Assembly: GCA_028023455.1 (NCBI GenBank)
Contig: JAQFVV010012400.1
Coordinates: forward strand, 17,353,490-17,417,489
Reading direction: 5' to 3'
Length of the DNA stretch: 64,000 bases
Source of the DNA: Epiperipatus broadwayi
Taxonomy: Eukaryota > Onychophora > Udeonychophora > Euonychophora > Peripatidae
Part shown: positions 35,737-48,646 of the stretch, piece by piece
How the letters are laid out: the number at the start of each line of letters is the position of its first letter
How positions within the stretch are numbered: position 1 is the first letter of the stretch
The notes under the pieces: model-generated
Databases searched by the model: none
What the model was told of the DNA's origin: nothing
Seen by the model: the letters and a program-made list of their open reading frames with translations, nothing else
Translations under genes and position numbers: made by a program

Positions 35737-37332
35737 TGACTATATAGATCTGACACTGGGGTTAGTTAATAGACAATAATAACCCTAAGCTGGAAACCAG
35801 TCTGGAGACAAGAATTTAAATGTACTATATTACTCAGGCCTATTATAGATGGCACAGGTGTAAGCTAAAGAATCAAATGCTTTGTTATTATTTTTAAAAA
35901 GCATAATAATGGAATTTCTCTCTCTTTTCTCCCAGTTGTAAAATATGAGGAGTGGAATTCTCAATATGTGTAATTTGGTCATGATATGCTCTTAATCTAC
36001 AACTACTCTAAATCACAGCTGCATATTATTTGAATATTATAAGGAAATAGCTACATCTTTTACTAAAAATATTCCAGAAAATGTAAGGATAACAACACAT
36101 TTTACATTGTTTCCCCACAAACGTGATGTAAATATTATATCAATTCTTTGGCCATTTTTGAACAGCAGTGAAAAACTGATATTTTTCTCTGATATCAGTC
36201 ACTCAATTTTTTTTTTTTTTTTTGAAAGGCCCTAATATTTTTCTAGACCCGCTTTAATTATATATAAGGGATATTATATTTTTATTACATAAAAATTCTA
36301 GCAATTCTTCGGGCAAATAATGATCTTACACAATGTAAATGATAAAAGAGGTTTTATCATGTTATAATGTAACTCCAGATTTGAGATACTAAAAAAATGT
36401 TATAGAAGTAATAAATAATGAAATCTATTAAATAATGATCAAGTGTTACCATAGGCCACAGCACTCTATTGCATAATTATTTTAACATACATTGTTATTA
36501 TCAGATCATCAAATCGATTTTGAATCCTGGCGATGACATGAATCGCATTTCTTCAGACCGATTTCTCATCTATTTAGTTTTTCACCACCAATCCTTTCAT
36601 AACGCTCTATATTATTAAACTATAATGATGTTCCCATTATTTTGCCCTACTACTATATATTGAAAGTTAGATTAATTAATTAAAAATGCAAATAATATTT
36701 ATTTCTAAACTCTTAAATATTTCACTATTAACATGAAATCATTCACGTTAATAGCTCATATTTTTAAGCTTACAAGATTTTAATATTATGCAATTCATCG
36801 GGTCAAAGAGTTAGTTCTTTCTTTTAACAAGGTCATTGACTTTACGGAAAAGATTCGCTTTTTGGAGCACGAATCGAAGGCTTACCGGTTATTGTTTTGA
36901 TAACTGACGAAAGATAACTCTTATGTATTTATAAGTGATAAAAACATTACAGTAATAAAGAAAGGCCGCAACTTGAAGTAAACGGCAGAAATTAATGACT
37001 TTAACGTGCTTATTTTTGATAGATTATTAACAATCAAATAATAACTTCCGGAAGTGGAGTTAGTTTTGTATTGATAATAATATAAAACAACAGCACTTAG
37101 ATAAGAGTAACAATAAATGTAAATAGTAAAACAAATTAGATAAATAAAAATAATTTTGTCATAAATATTTAATGTATATAAATAATTATTTAATATACTC
37201 GCATTCTTTCTGAATATTTATATGTCTGTTTACACGTTATTTTTGGCGGAATTCATGGTCTCTCCAATAGTTTATCACTAGGCAAATTTCTGAAAAGGGA
37301 GGCTTGGAGTGGAATTTCATTCCTTTTCTTTT
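35737..37332. other. AT-rich non-coding stretch, nothing recognised
   Basis: It contains a T run near 36206-36223. At 35791-35810, AAGCTGGAAACCAGTCTGG resembles the 3' half of the hammerhead-family motif, but the core upstream is absent. No gene was seen. Confidence 0.5.
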
Positions 37333-37412
37333 CGGTCGGGAAACGAACCCGCTAACCCGGGACGATTGCTTGTAAGGAAGCTGTACTGACCACTCGACCA
37401 CCAAACGCTTGA
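37333..37412 (-). mobile_element. tRNA-derived SINE head, copy 3 (diverged)
   Basis: The minus strand reads TTTGGTGGTCGAGTGGTCAG, then GGGTTAGCGGGTTCGTTTCCC, giving A-box and B-box-like matches. It lacks the GATGCTATGACA tail of the other copies and is more diverged, so it may be a sister subfamily. Confidence 0.65.
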
Positions 37413-38727
37413 CAATTTTATTCTTAATTTATCTTTTAAGTGAAAAAGCTAGATATTAATTTACTAATCAACACTCGATAGATGACTTAGTTGGCTATAA
37501 GGACATCTAGTAGCAAAAAAAAATAATTCTTAATCTGATGAAACAAATTTTAAAGTTTACTTGATTTTGATTTTTACCTAGACTGTATACAAACAAAATA
37601 AATGCACTACTATTGTACTATGAAGTTCTTCATTACATAATATAATCACAGTTATATTCTCTTCCTTAATTTGTATACTTACAGCCATGTCCAGCGTACG
37701 CACTAAAACAAAGTTTTATATCTTCAGATATTAATTTAGATGGTTCTATGATTTATGTTGAAGAGATTCATTATGATTATGTCGCATTGCACTTCTATTA
37801 CGAAGATAAAAAATTATTTTAAGATGTTTGGGACATATATTTATATCTTAGTTTTGGCCTATTTCTTGATCCTTTTTTGGAGGGCATATTATTAAAAAAA
37901 CGGCCCGTTTATTTTATAGAATATATACAAACATGACTTTGTTTTTTGACATGATATGTCAAAAAATAATTTCTACGAGACATCTTTTTTTTTTTTTAGT
38001 TCTACGGTGCAAATTTTGTTAAGTAAAGACTTTTTCAATATGCTCATTCCAACTCTAAGAAAATATTCTAGAGCTGATGAATATTTCTACAAAAATATTC
38101 ATTATTGGATAATCTCTAGTCTAATGAAAGACTAATAATAAATAATATTCTAAAGTTGAGACTTGCAATAACTTACAAACCAATCTATGAATCACTAAAA
38201 TCCGCATATGTAGAACACACTGGTTCATTATTTATTCTTTTAATTTGAAATCTTGCAATGCTGCTGTCTTTTAACATTAGTAATCTTTCATATGATGTTT
38301 GGATGGTTTTTATTCTATTCTTTATGATACATTCACAATGAAAATAATAAATATTGTGCTTCTTTAGAATGTCTTTGAGATAATTATTATAATATGAAGC
38401 ATATGCGTCTTTTCAATGAAAACTATGCTGAAGTTCATGATGAAATAACCTTTTAGGAAGTCTTGTATAATTCTTCCATTTAACATGTCCAATCCAATAA
38501 TAGCCAACTATAATTTTAATTGAGCAAATTGAAAAACATATGATTTTGCTATCATATTTTTAACGTTTTACAGACCATATAATATTAAAGAAAATAATTC
38601 ACTGTACAGCTAATTTAGTTGCAATAATTATTTTATTGTGATGCAGTAGCAGACATTGGAGTCTGTGTCACATCTCAACATTTAAGTCGACTTTTCTACT
38701 TAACAAACAATCTAGATATTTAAATTG
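37413..38727. other. AT-rich non-coding stretch, nothing recognised
   Basis: Only short frames are present. No motif was identified. Confidence 0.5.
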
Positions 38728-38978
38728 GTTACTGACCTCATTGAAAAAGTTAAAAGACAAGTGGAGTTGGGCTGGACATATTGCTAGAAGTGATGATAAT
38801 AAATGGATAATTGAAATCTTAAACAGAATTCCAAGAGATTGTAAAAGACCCAGAAAGAGAGCACATATGAGATGGATGGATGAAATAAGAAAGTGTGCAG
38901 GGGTGATGTGGAGAAAAGAAGCTAAAGATTGGACCTTCATACTGCAGTGGATTGATAATGGTTGATGATGATGATGAC
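38728..38978 (+). pseudogene. RTE 3'-end fragment (5'-truncated)
   Basis: It carries the last about 80 codons of the RTE protein (VTDLIEK, WSWAGHIARSDDN, RWMDEIRKCAGVMW, FILQWIDNG) and the TGATGATGATGATGA tail. A small internal deletion removes the residues between KDW and TFIL. It begins abruptly, as 5'-truncated LINE copies do, 700 bp upstream of the full-length element. Confidence 0.8.
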
Positions 38979-39666
38979 ATTCTCAAAAGAATCATCATCC
39001 ACTCTAAATTGCTGCTAAAAAAAATTTTTTTTTCAATGGTCAATGAAAAACTTAGTTTTTTGAATATCAATTACTATACCAAAGTCTTTATATGTTGCAA
39101 TTCAAAACATTATGCAATCAGTAGATCAAATTTTGAATGAACAAAAACAGCTCAATTATCAGCATACTGTAAATCGAGAATCCAAGAAATGAAGTTTTTA
39201 TTTTGCTTTTTCAAACAATTATCACATCTTTATTCTTAATCCATCAATTCACTTACAAACAGTTTTAAAGACCACAGTTATAAAAAATAAAAACAATTTT
39301 AGAGTAAGTACACATCCTTTTTTAACACCAGTTTCATTTCAAATACCCCCTCTTTCCAAATATAATATAAACTTTGGATGACAAACAACTATCTTCCAAC
39401 AATACCATAGATCTGTCCTATTAACCAAATCAAATGCATTGACCAAATAAATAGCACTGAATAAATAATACTGCATAAAATAATTATTATGCTAATATCA
39501 ATATAAAACTGATTGCAAATAGGAAAACAAATCTCAAAGGCATGACAGATCCAGTTCAGGCTTTTGAAGTTTCTTGTCTGATTATATAATTTTATGCATG
39601 AAGCATAATAATAAATAAACCTGGAAAAAGCATAAAAACCAATGCATTAATTATTTTATATTTTCT
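38979..39666. other. AT-rich non-coding stretch, nothing recognised
   Basis: No gene or repeat signature was identified. Confidence 0.5.
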
Positions 39667-39679
39667 ATAAATATATAAT

Positions 39680-42600
39680 TATTTATATGTTCTTGTCATT
39701 GCAGCTGTTATTACTATGTGATTATTCATATAGTATACGAACATGGATGGGCTGCTCACCAACACGCATTAGCCAGCGTGGTGAGTTTATTGGCTTTTTA
39801 CCTCTGAGTTTAAGATCAAGAAACACCATGGTCTTTCTTCTCAGTGCCTGATAAGGCAGAATGAATGTTTGTGTAAATGATAAATATTTTTGCAATACGT
39901 ATATACAATTATGACAGACAAAAATAAAGCATGGCCCTTATTCCCAGGAGGCTGTAAAGTCACCAACCAAGGCAGCAGTTGGTGGCTGAAGGTGGAGGGT
40001 GCTAAGAATCCCCTGATTGTGGACCCAGGCTGCCATTTGATGATGACTTTTTATTTAGGTACTTACAACTGCAGATCACTTTCAAGTGAAGGAAGATTGC
40101 AAGAATTAGAAGAAGAATTGTCTTATATTAAATGGGACATTATTGGACTTTGTGAAGTTAGAAGAAAAAGGGGAAGAAACAATTGATTTAAAAAGTGGAC
40201 ATATACTCTATTATAAAGGCACACATATTGGAAATACAAGTGGAGTAGGATTCATTATAAATAAAAAGTGGAAGAACAATATTGTGGAGATTGATGGTGT
40301 ATCGGACAGAGTTGCAAGATTAGTTATACAACTTAATAGCAGATACCAAGTGCAGATAATTCAGGTTTATGCCCGAACAAGTTCTCATAGTGATGAAGTA
40401 GTAGAAGATTTTTATATGGATGTACAAAAGGCTTTTGATCAGAGTAAACAACATTTTAAAATTGTTATGGGAGACTTTAATGCCAGAATTGGTAGACAAA
40501 TGAAAGATGAAATTGCTGTAGGTAATTTTGGTTATGGTAATAGAAATGAGAGAGGACATAGACTTGTGGAGTTTGCAGAAAAAGAAAAACTTTATATTAT
40601 GAATTCATTTTTTGAGAAAAATGTTAAAAGGAAATGGACATGAAAGCATCCAAATGAAGGTACAGCAGAATTGGATTATATTTTGACTAACAGGAAATAC
40701 ATATTTCAAGATTGTAATGTTCTTAATAAATTTAACACAGGAAGTGATTATCGATTAGTAAGGTGTAAGTTACGTGTTAATGTAAAACTAGAGAGACAAA
40801 AATTATTAAGAAAAACAATATTTACAGTTGATATTCCTAATCTTCAGAAACATTCTAATGAATTTAAATTAGAACTTACAAATAGGTTTCAAGTGTTAGG
40901 AGATTTTGAACATGATTCAGATTTGAATGAAATTAATATGAAAATAACTGATACACTTTTAAAAACTGCAACAAAGATAGCTGGTAGAAAAAAGCAGCAA
41001 TTGACTAATAAAATTTCTACTGAGACTAGAGAATTTACGAAGAAAAGAAGGAATATGAAGATATACAAAAATGATGTATTAAAAAGAATTGAATATCTCG
41101 AATTTTGTAAAATGATACGGAAAAGAGTTGAAAATGATATAAGAAAGTATAACTGTGAAATAGCAAGGAAAGCTGTAGAAGAAAATAAAAGTCTCAAGAA
41201 TGTTAAACAATATTTTGGTATTGGTAGGAAATTTATATCTGCAATAAGAAAAAAAGATGGAATTATTACCAAAAAGAGAGATGACATCATGAAATTGGTA
41301 GAAGATTTTTATCAAGAATTATATAGTAATAAAGAACAAGTACCTCCTATATCTATTACGTCTTCCGAATTGCCCAGAATTTTAAATGAAGAAGTGAGAC
41401 ATGCAATTAAATGTATGAAGAAAGGAAAGGCTCCAGGAAATGATGGAATTATAATTGATATATTAAAAGAAGCAGGTGAAGAAATAGAAACAATTTTAGC
41501 AAAGTTATATACCAAATGTCTAAATGATAAAGATGTACCAGAAGATTGGAAGAATGCAGTAATAATATTAATATTTAAAAAAGGTGATAAAGAAGATATT
41601 AGAAATTACAGACCTATCAGCCTTTTATCAGTTTTATATAAAATTTTTACCAAGATAATTACAACTCGTCTACAGAGAACTTTGGATTTCCACCAACCAA
41701 GAGAACAAGCTGGATTTAAAAGTGGTTTTAGTACAATAGATCATATCCAGGTATTGAGAGAAGTCATAGAAAGGACAAATGAATATGAGTTGTCATTATG
41801 TTTTGGATTTGTAGATTATGAAAAGGCATTCGATTCTATACACATTTCTTCAGTGATTAAAGCATTGGATCATCAAGGTATAGATCCAGGATATTGTCAT
41901 ATTTTAAAGAATATTTATAAAAATGCAACAGCAACAATTAGATTACATAATGATACTGGAAAAATCAACATTGAGAAAGGTGTAAGACAAGGTGACTCCA
42001 TATCTCCAAAACTTTTTACAGCAGTGTTGCAAGAAGTATTTTGTGGATTAAAATGGGAAACTAAAGGAATGAAAGTAAATGGAGAGTATTTAAGTCATTT
42101 AGATTTTGCAGATGATGTAGTTGTTTTTGCAAATAATGCTTCAGAGCTGCAGGAAATGTTGCAGGAGTTAGCAGATGAAAGTAGAAAAGTAGGACTAAAG
42201 ATAAATGTTAAAAAGACTAAAGTAATGTTTAATCGATTTGCTCAAAATATGAAAATAAAGATTGATTATGAAGAATTAGAAGAAGTTAACAGTTACAAAT
42301 ACCTTGGTCAAATTATTAATACAGATGGAAACATAATGGAGGAAATTAATCATAGAATTAAACTTGGTTGGAGTGCTTTTGGTAGAAATAACTTGATACT
42401 AAAAGGAAATATGCCTATGTGTTTGAAAAGAATGGTTTTTAACAAATGTGTTTTACCAGTTCTTACTTATGGATCTGAGACTTGGACACTTAATAGAAGA
42501 GCAATACAGAGACTTCAGACCACTCAAAGGAGTATGGAGAGATGTATGTTGGGAGTAACAAGAAGAGATCGAAAACGCAATGTATGGGTAAGACAACAAA

Positions 42601-42880
42601 CAGGTGTTACTGACCTTATTGAAAAAATTAAAAGATTGAAATGGAGTTGGGCTGGACATATTGCTAGAAGAAATGATAATAGATGGACAATTGAAATTTT
42701 AAACTGGATTCCAAGAGATTATAAAAGACCCAGAAAGAGACCACATGTGAGATGGATGGATGAAATAAGAAAATGTGCAGGGGTGTTGTGGAAAAGAGAA
42801 GCTAAAGATCGGAGAAGATGGATTAAACTTGGAAAGACCTTCATCCTGCAGTGGATTGATAATGGTTGATGATGATGATG
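39680..42880 (+). mobile_element. RTE-clade LINE, full length and young
   Basis: The 13-bp sequence ATAAATATATAAT occurs exactly at 39667-39679 and at 42881-42893, bracketing a 3.2 kb element that ends in a TGATGATGATGATG tail. This gives a clear target-site duplication and sets both ends. There is almost no 3' UTR and no poly(A), as in RTE. A collinear but more decayed copy is at 19886-22982, and 3' fragments are at 24890 and 38728. Confidence 0.9.
39890..42869 (+). pseudogene. RTE endonuclease-reverse transcriptase, one frameshift and one stop
   Basis: Read through, the frame would encode about 990 residues, normal for RTE. The AP-like endonuclease starts at GTYNCRSLSSEGR, shifts frame by one base at about 40165 (CEVRRK to GEETI) and continues through RVARLVIQLNSRY and MGDFNARIG. 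A TGA stop at 40641 replaces a likely Trp codon. The open 732-codon remainder (40671-42869) begins with GSDYRLVRC and contains RNYRPISLLS (residues 311-320), VDYEKAFDS (catalytic Asp382), VRQGDSISP (438-446) and FADD (479-482). The C-terminal part ends FILQWIDNG. In the endonuclease the usual SDH is SDY, which would remove the catalytic His. The RT part looks intact. Confidence 0.9.
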
Positions 42881-42893
42881 ATAAATATATAAT

Positions 42894-43929
42894 CAGGATA
42901 CCTAAGAGTACAGAAATACTTTGACCTGCCACTTGACTTTATTATTTTTTTTTTGAATACTTTTCACGGAGAAGTTGTTTCATTTTTTCTTTTGCTTCAA
43001 ATGTCCACATTTTATATCCATATAAGCCTAACAGATTGACTAGTCTTAAAGATTAATTAGCTAACTGATAGCATACAAGTATATATTTACTTTTATATCA
43101 AGAGAATGTGTGTTTGTGATTGTAATTAGGTGAATGTTAAATATTTTAATTAAAAACAAGTTTCTATAAGAAAGTAAAAATTATACCGTAAGACGTCATC
43201 TATAATAATAATAACAAAAGATAAGGTAAAACTTATGAGAAAAAGAAAAAAATCGTAAATTGAGCATTTCTGATTTACTATCAAATATTTTTCATTATAG
43301 TCTTTTAAAACAATCACTGAATTAAAAAGCCTAAGACTGATTAGGCAGATAATAAAACTGCAAAAGAAAATTACAAACCTTTTGTGACGTATCGGAAGCT
43401 TTAACAACAATAAAAAAAGACAATAAAGCAACATTATTTTAGAGATATAAATAAATTTAAATTAGGTTTCTCTGAATAATACTCAAGTAAAAACTACTAA
43501 TACTAATAGCTCTGATGATGTTGATGATGCAATTTCTTATTTTGTACATTCCTATAACTATTCTTGGGACAATAAAATAAAAGAGCATGAGAAACAACTT
43601 ACTTAAAAAGTCAACTAATCAAATTTTAAAAGCAACGAAAAATAGTGTTGTCTCGTTACATAAAGATGTTGCAGATAAATCTGAAGAGCATCTTTCATCA
43701 TCATCCTCATTATCCAAAAACATCAAGAAAACAATGCAACTAATATAGCAAAGAATGTAGATAAATGGATTAATTCTAATAATAAAAGTTATATAAATAA
43801 CAGATGAAAAATTATAGTAATAATAATAAAAATACTTTTGTTCATCTAGTTAGTGATATTCAAAAATAAGTGTTTCTGAATTTTTTGGGAGCATTTGCCT
43901 GAAGGTTTGTGATGATGAAATATTAAATA
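42894..43929. other. AT-rich non-coding stretch, nothing recognised
   Basis: The minus-strand 94-codon frame at 43150-43434 is hydrophobic and low-complexity, and I do not call it a gene. Confidence 0.5.
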
Positions 43930-44490
43930 TGATAATATGTTGGGCTATTTCCATCATCAGTCAGTAAATGTTGAATGTATAGAGAATTTTAAACTTATTT
44001 AAACTTTTCAAATGCAAACAACTTTTTAGTAATAACACACAAATAGACAACACAGGTTAGTAATCACACAATGTTTTGAGTAGTATTATTCTCCATTCTT
44101 CTTCAAGTGTTGCTGGCCTGACCAAAGACAGTATTAGCATAGGAGTCGAACTTACACCTTTAGATTCTTGAATATCAAAATTTAAGGCAAGTGCTCCAAA
44201 CTAGCTATTTTTTCAAAGGCAACAGACAGTAGAAATTTCCGTTGTCTTTGACAGAATAACTCAATTGGTTAGAGTACCTGTCTTAAATTTCGATATTTGA
44301 GAAAATCTAAAGGTATAAAGTTGACTCCTATGCTAATACTGTCTTTGGTCAGGTCAGCAACACCTGGAGAAGAGTGGAATATAATACTGCTCAAAATGTT
44401 GTGTGAGTGCTAACCTTTGTTCTCTATTTATGTATTATTGAAAAGTTTAAATTACTGATTGATGATGGAAATAAACCAAATATATTGTCA
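43930..44490. mobile_element. Two tRNA-derived SINEs fused head to head (fold-back)
   Basis: The left arm (43930-44223, minus) and right arm (44241-44490, plus) are about 250-290 bp imperfect reverse complements around a 17-base centre. The left copy has A box AGCTAGTTTGGAG and an exact B-box core GTTCGACTCC (complement at 44142-44152). The right copy has TAACTCAATTGGTTAGAG (44258-44274) and AGTTGACTCC. Both share the body TGCTAATACTGTCTTTGGTC and a tail resembling ACTGATTGATGATGGAAATA. The 5' ends face each other, so polymerase III transcription would diverge. It is non-coding. Confidence 0.75.
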
Positions 44491-45544
44491 CATTTTTGGG
44501 AATAGTTATTTAAGTCATCTATTGTAATTACAATCACATCCTTAGACTATTTTCTGATTTATTATCTTTGTCAGTGAAGGCTTAAAAATTAGAACTACTG
44601 CACTTTCATATGTAGCAGCCATTAAATTTTTTTACAGGCAAACTAGTAACCTGAAATTAAAGACAATTTCAATATTTTGAACCCAAACCAATTTGCTTGT
44701 ATAATTATATAGCTTTAACATTATATTTAGTAAGTCTATATTTTAGTGACTTTGGTTTACACTTAACAGTAAACCTCTTTTAACCTTTAATTGAAATGGT
44801 TCATATAAACAAAACATTAAATAACTATCTTTGCTTACACTTAATACATACTTTCAGGAGCAGTTCCCATTAATCTACTCCAGAGCAATATATTGTAGTA
44901 TTAAATAATTAATAGGAAGGAGATAATAGTGCCACTATATTGGCAATACTGGATGAATTTTTGATCTTCATTAGTGAAGACTTTTGATTTAAATTTAAAA
45001 CAAGTGCACTTGCCTGTCTAACATCATCTTTGACAAGTGAATAAACTTAAAATTTAAAACTCTATGATTTTAAATCCAAGTCAACTTACATAATCTTATA
45101 GAAATGGTACTAGGTCAGTAACTACATATTTAAGTGATTTCAGTTCTATAATAATAGCAGACCTTTTTCAATCTTTGATTAGATTCCAAGATTGTAAGCT
45201 GAACAATTTTTGGTGAAGGATTTTTGATAATAAACTTATTTTCTATCTTTTATATTTGGCTTAAAAATTTTAATTAAACTGATAATTAACTAATTTACTT
45301 TTATCACAATATATTATATTATCTGAATAAGCTGAATGAGATAAAATTAAATGAGTTTGAGAATTGTGGCTACTTTTGCTTCAAGAACCTTTTTTTATTC
45401 TTGAATTTTATATTATAACACAAAAATATGGGTGAAGCTCTAAAAAAAAAAACTCATTAAAAATCTCTATGCTATATAAACCCAATTCTATGTAAGAATG
45501 GTATACAACTTCGCATCATAGTATGAAATTCTATTGCAAAAAAT
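44491..45544. other. AT-rich non-coding stretch, nothing recognised
   Basis: No gene or repeat signature was identified. Confidence 0.5.
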
Positions 45545-45770
45545 ACTGGGAAAATAGCTGGATGTTGCATTAGATTCTAAGATCTAGGTAAAATGCTCTC
45601 AGATCCCAGCTTCCCCATTGATGAAAGCCACAAACTAGAAACTAGTCTCGTAATATTGGATGAATAGACACTAGATAGGGATTTTATGCACAAACCTTTT
45701 TGCATCCATTGATTACTCTGGCTTGCATTGAGTGGCACTACTGTATGGAGAGTTTTGCCTCTGTGTAAAC
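45545..45770 (+). mobile_element. Degenerate copy of the hammerhead-family repeat
   Basis: It is collinear with the arms at 27-28 kb: GTTGCATTAGATTCTAAGAT, TGCTCTCAGATCC, GAAACTAGTCT, ATAGGGATTTTATGCACAA, GGCACTACTGTATGGAGAG. The core reads TTGATGA, stem II has changed and stem I no longer pairs well (TCCCCA with TCGTAA), so it should be inactive as a ribozyme. A minus-strand frame of 74 codons across it is a chance ORF. Confidence 0.7.
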
Positions 45771-46377
45771 AGCTTGTGTAAGCATAAAGAATGGCAATCA
45801 TGTGATGTGGAATTTATTAAGATGTAGGGGGGCAGGGTGATAGGATAAAATTTTGCAAGGTACAACACTGAATTCACAAAACGTCATCAGCCTTAAAGTA
45901 AAAAATAAACTCTGTTAACAAAATTACAAAATATTTTACTCATGAAAAAGTATCAATTACTGCAACGCCAGGCAGTTGAGATTATTCAGTAATGATCCTA
46001 AGTTTAATAAGGTCAGACTTCACCGAAATGCATATAATGCTTCCAAGATTTGGACGAATCTAACAATGGATAATAATCAATGTGTTTATTCCATAATATC
46101 AGGCTAGTAAAATATGTTATCTTCCTTTCTTTTATTAGCTAAACATTTAAAATGAAATTTAAAATTATCTGTAAATGAATGAAAAATCTAAGATTATCAC
46201 AAACAATGAGCAGCAAAGGTTGAAAATGATTGCTAAATATCTAATACAAGAATCCCTCTAGCAATGAGAAATATTTAAAATTAGATTTTACAACAAGTCA
46301 CATTCTGACAGTTTTAATCTTTGTTAACAATCTCATTAGATTTGTAATTTATATAATCAAGAGGAAAAAATTACCTA
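45771..46377. other. AT-rich non-coding stretch, nothing recognised
   Basis: No gene or repeat signature was identified. Confidence 0.5.
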
Positions 46378-46885
46378 CAAAACATATAATTTACATTCAT
46401 GACTTTAAATTTTTTATTTTAAGTGGATTTTTTTTCTGTCAGATATCTTCAATTCATTTCTTTTTTTAAAAAAATATGATTTGACAAATATAGTTAATAT
46501 TTATTAATAATTCACCTTAATAACGACCTTCTAAGTTGAAAGAATTGCTCAGCTATTTATTATTTAAAGTTTAAATAAATTAACCTTTTCTTTGGAAGTG
46601 AATAAAAACTTATCATAGAATAATTATTTTAAATTTATTTTTTACAAAAATTATAAGAATAGGCATTCTTAGCTAACCAATAAAAAAATTGAAAATATTC
46701 AAAACTTTTTACTTTTTTATGGAAAGGTTTCAAAATATATTATTTTCATCAAAAAATAAAATTATTTAGAAACATAAAATTTGCATTTGTGATTTTAATT
46801 TTTTTGTTTTTAGCAGGGATTACTTTTATCTGTCGGACATCTTTAACTCAATTTGTTTTTTGTTTTTAAATGCAATTTGGAAATA
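46378..46885. repeat. Diverged direct repeat, about 110 bp, 390 bp apart
   Basis: AAACATATAATTTACATTCATGACTTTAA..TCTGTCAGATATCTTCAA at 46378-46485 matches AAACATAAAATTTGCATTTGTGATTTTAA..TCTGTCGGACATCTTTAA at 46768-46880. The copies are diverged and the origin is unknown. Confidence 0.5.
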
Positions 46886-48646
46886 TATAAATACATTGTA
46901 ACCTTCATGCATGAGTTTACAAGCATTGCTTTTATGTGAATGTTTTTCTTTATTATATATTATAGAATATTAAAAGTCATGTATAACTAAATTTTAAAGT
47001 GTTTTGAAAATAATAATAATAATTGTAAAAAGTAAAATAAATTGTAATTTTTATTTTGAAATAAAGAATTATTATTTTTTAAAGAAATGTTATTATGAGA
47101 ACCAACTGAAGCTTCTTCAATCATATGCATTTCCAAAAAAAAAGGTGAGAATTATTGCAAATTCTTTATTGTCACTTACTAGAGAGCTGTCAGTAAAAAT
47201 TATAATGTTTATTTAAAAAACATCATGCATTTTCTGGCATAGAACTTCAGAATGCCTTCCCTGACCTTTCCCATGGTATAGCTAATGATGGAACAGTAAA
47301 CAAAGGAATGCCTTCAAATTAACTTTGGTCCTGATGACCTGTTCATTACTATCTAATGCTGAAGCTAAATATGTGACACTTACTTGCTATAAGAAGAAAA
47401 CTAGTAATGTAAATTGATTATCACATAGAAATATTATTCTATAAATTAGTTGTAAATCTACTTATTTCAATACTCTGATTGTTTGGGAAACTCTCATAGA
47501 AAAACTACAATGGAATCGTCATAGGGAAACTACCATGGAATGAATCAAAAGAAGTTAAAATGTTAATATTGCCAACAGATATTTAAAATTAATGATTTTA
47601 ATGACCATATATCCACATTCATGGAAACAGAAATACATGTGAGTTCACAAAGACATCAAGGTAATTAAATGAACTTAATATAATCTTTTTCTCAATTAAT
47701 TATAAATCCACAAAGACTATAAGTCTGTATGCTCTTCATGTAATTCTAGTGTAAATAAGTGTATACATTTTATTATTATCATTCTATTTTCTAATAATTA
47801 TGTTGCTTTTTATTTCTTATCCAAAGTCCAAGCTGATTATTTATTTTGTCATTTAATAATAGTATTAATGTGGAGGAAAGTAATGATCAGGAAATGCAAT
47901 TGAATCTGCATAAAAACTTGTTTTTATGTGTGTTTAGTTTGATATTTACCTGCAGCTATATTAATTAGGCAATTAAAATTAAAATGCATATAGTCACTCC
48001 ACCATGTACATGGTTGCCTGTTAGTTAACTTCACATTTTTCTAGATTAAAAATTAATTTGCGAATTAAGTTTTTCATTTTATTGCTAATTTTATTATTAC
48101 CAATTGTTTAAAAGATCATGATTACCTTTGGAAGTCTTGTTCTGGGATTATTTTGATCAAAACAAACCAAGATTGAACCCAGTTTAGTTAAAAAAATTAT
48201 TATTAATATTCAAAAAATAAATTAGTCACTGAAATGTGGAATATAAATACTTGGTTGGATGAGAAATATAATAATTTATTTTGTTATAAACAAAAATAAA
48301 AATAAAAAAATCAATCAATAAACTCATAAGTATCTTAAACAGCAATAATGATAGAAATGAATTGGTAGAACTAATAATAGGCAAATAAAATAAGGCATTA
48401 AAATAAAAATACATTGCAGTCTTAGAAAGGCTAAATGATGGGGAAAGGTATGGGTATTCTAGTTGACAAATAAATAAGAGAAGAAAAATTATTAGAGTTT
48501 TATATATATGTTTTAAATTGTTATAGGAAGTTAGTCGCTAATTTTATTATAAATTATATATATGATTATCCAAAATAAAGTAAAAATGGAAGCTTAGGAA
48601 AGTAAAACTAAGGCTCATAATAGTGAATTTACGAATATTATCATGA
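46886..48646. other. AT-rich non-coding stretch, nothing recognised
   Basis: The open frame at 47004-47216 is low-complexity, with no domain. Confidence 0.5.

Noticed and set aside
35750-35815. GGAAACCAGTCTGGAG, similar to the 3' half of the ribozyme motif
   Set aside because: No CTGANGA core lies upstream and stem I cannot form. At most it is a relic of the family.
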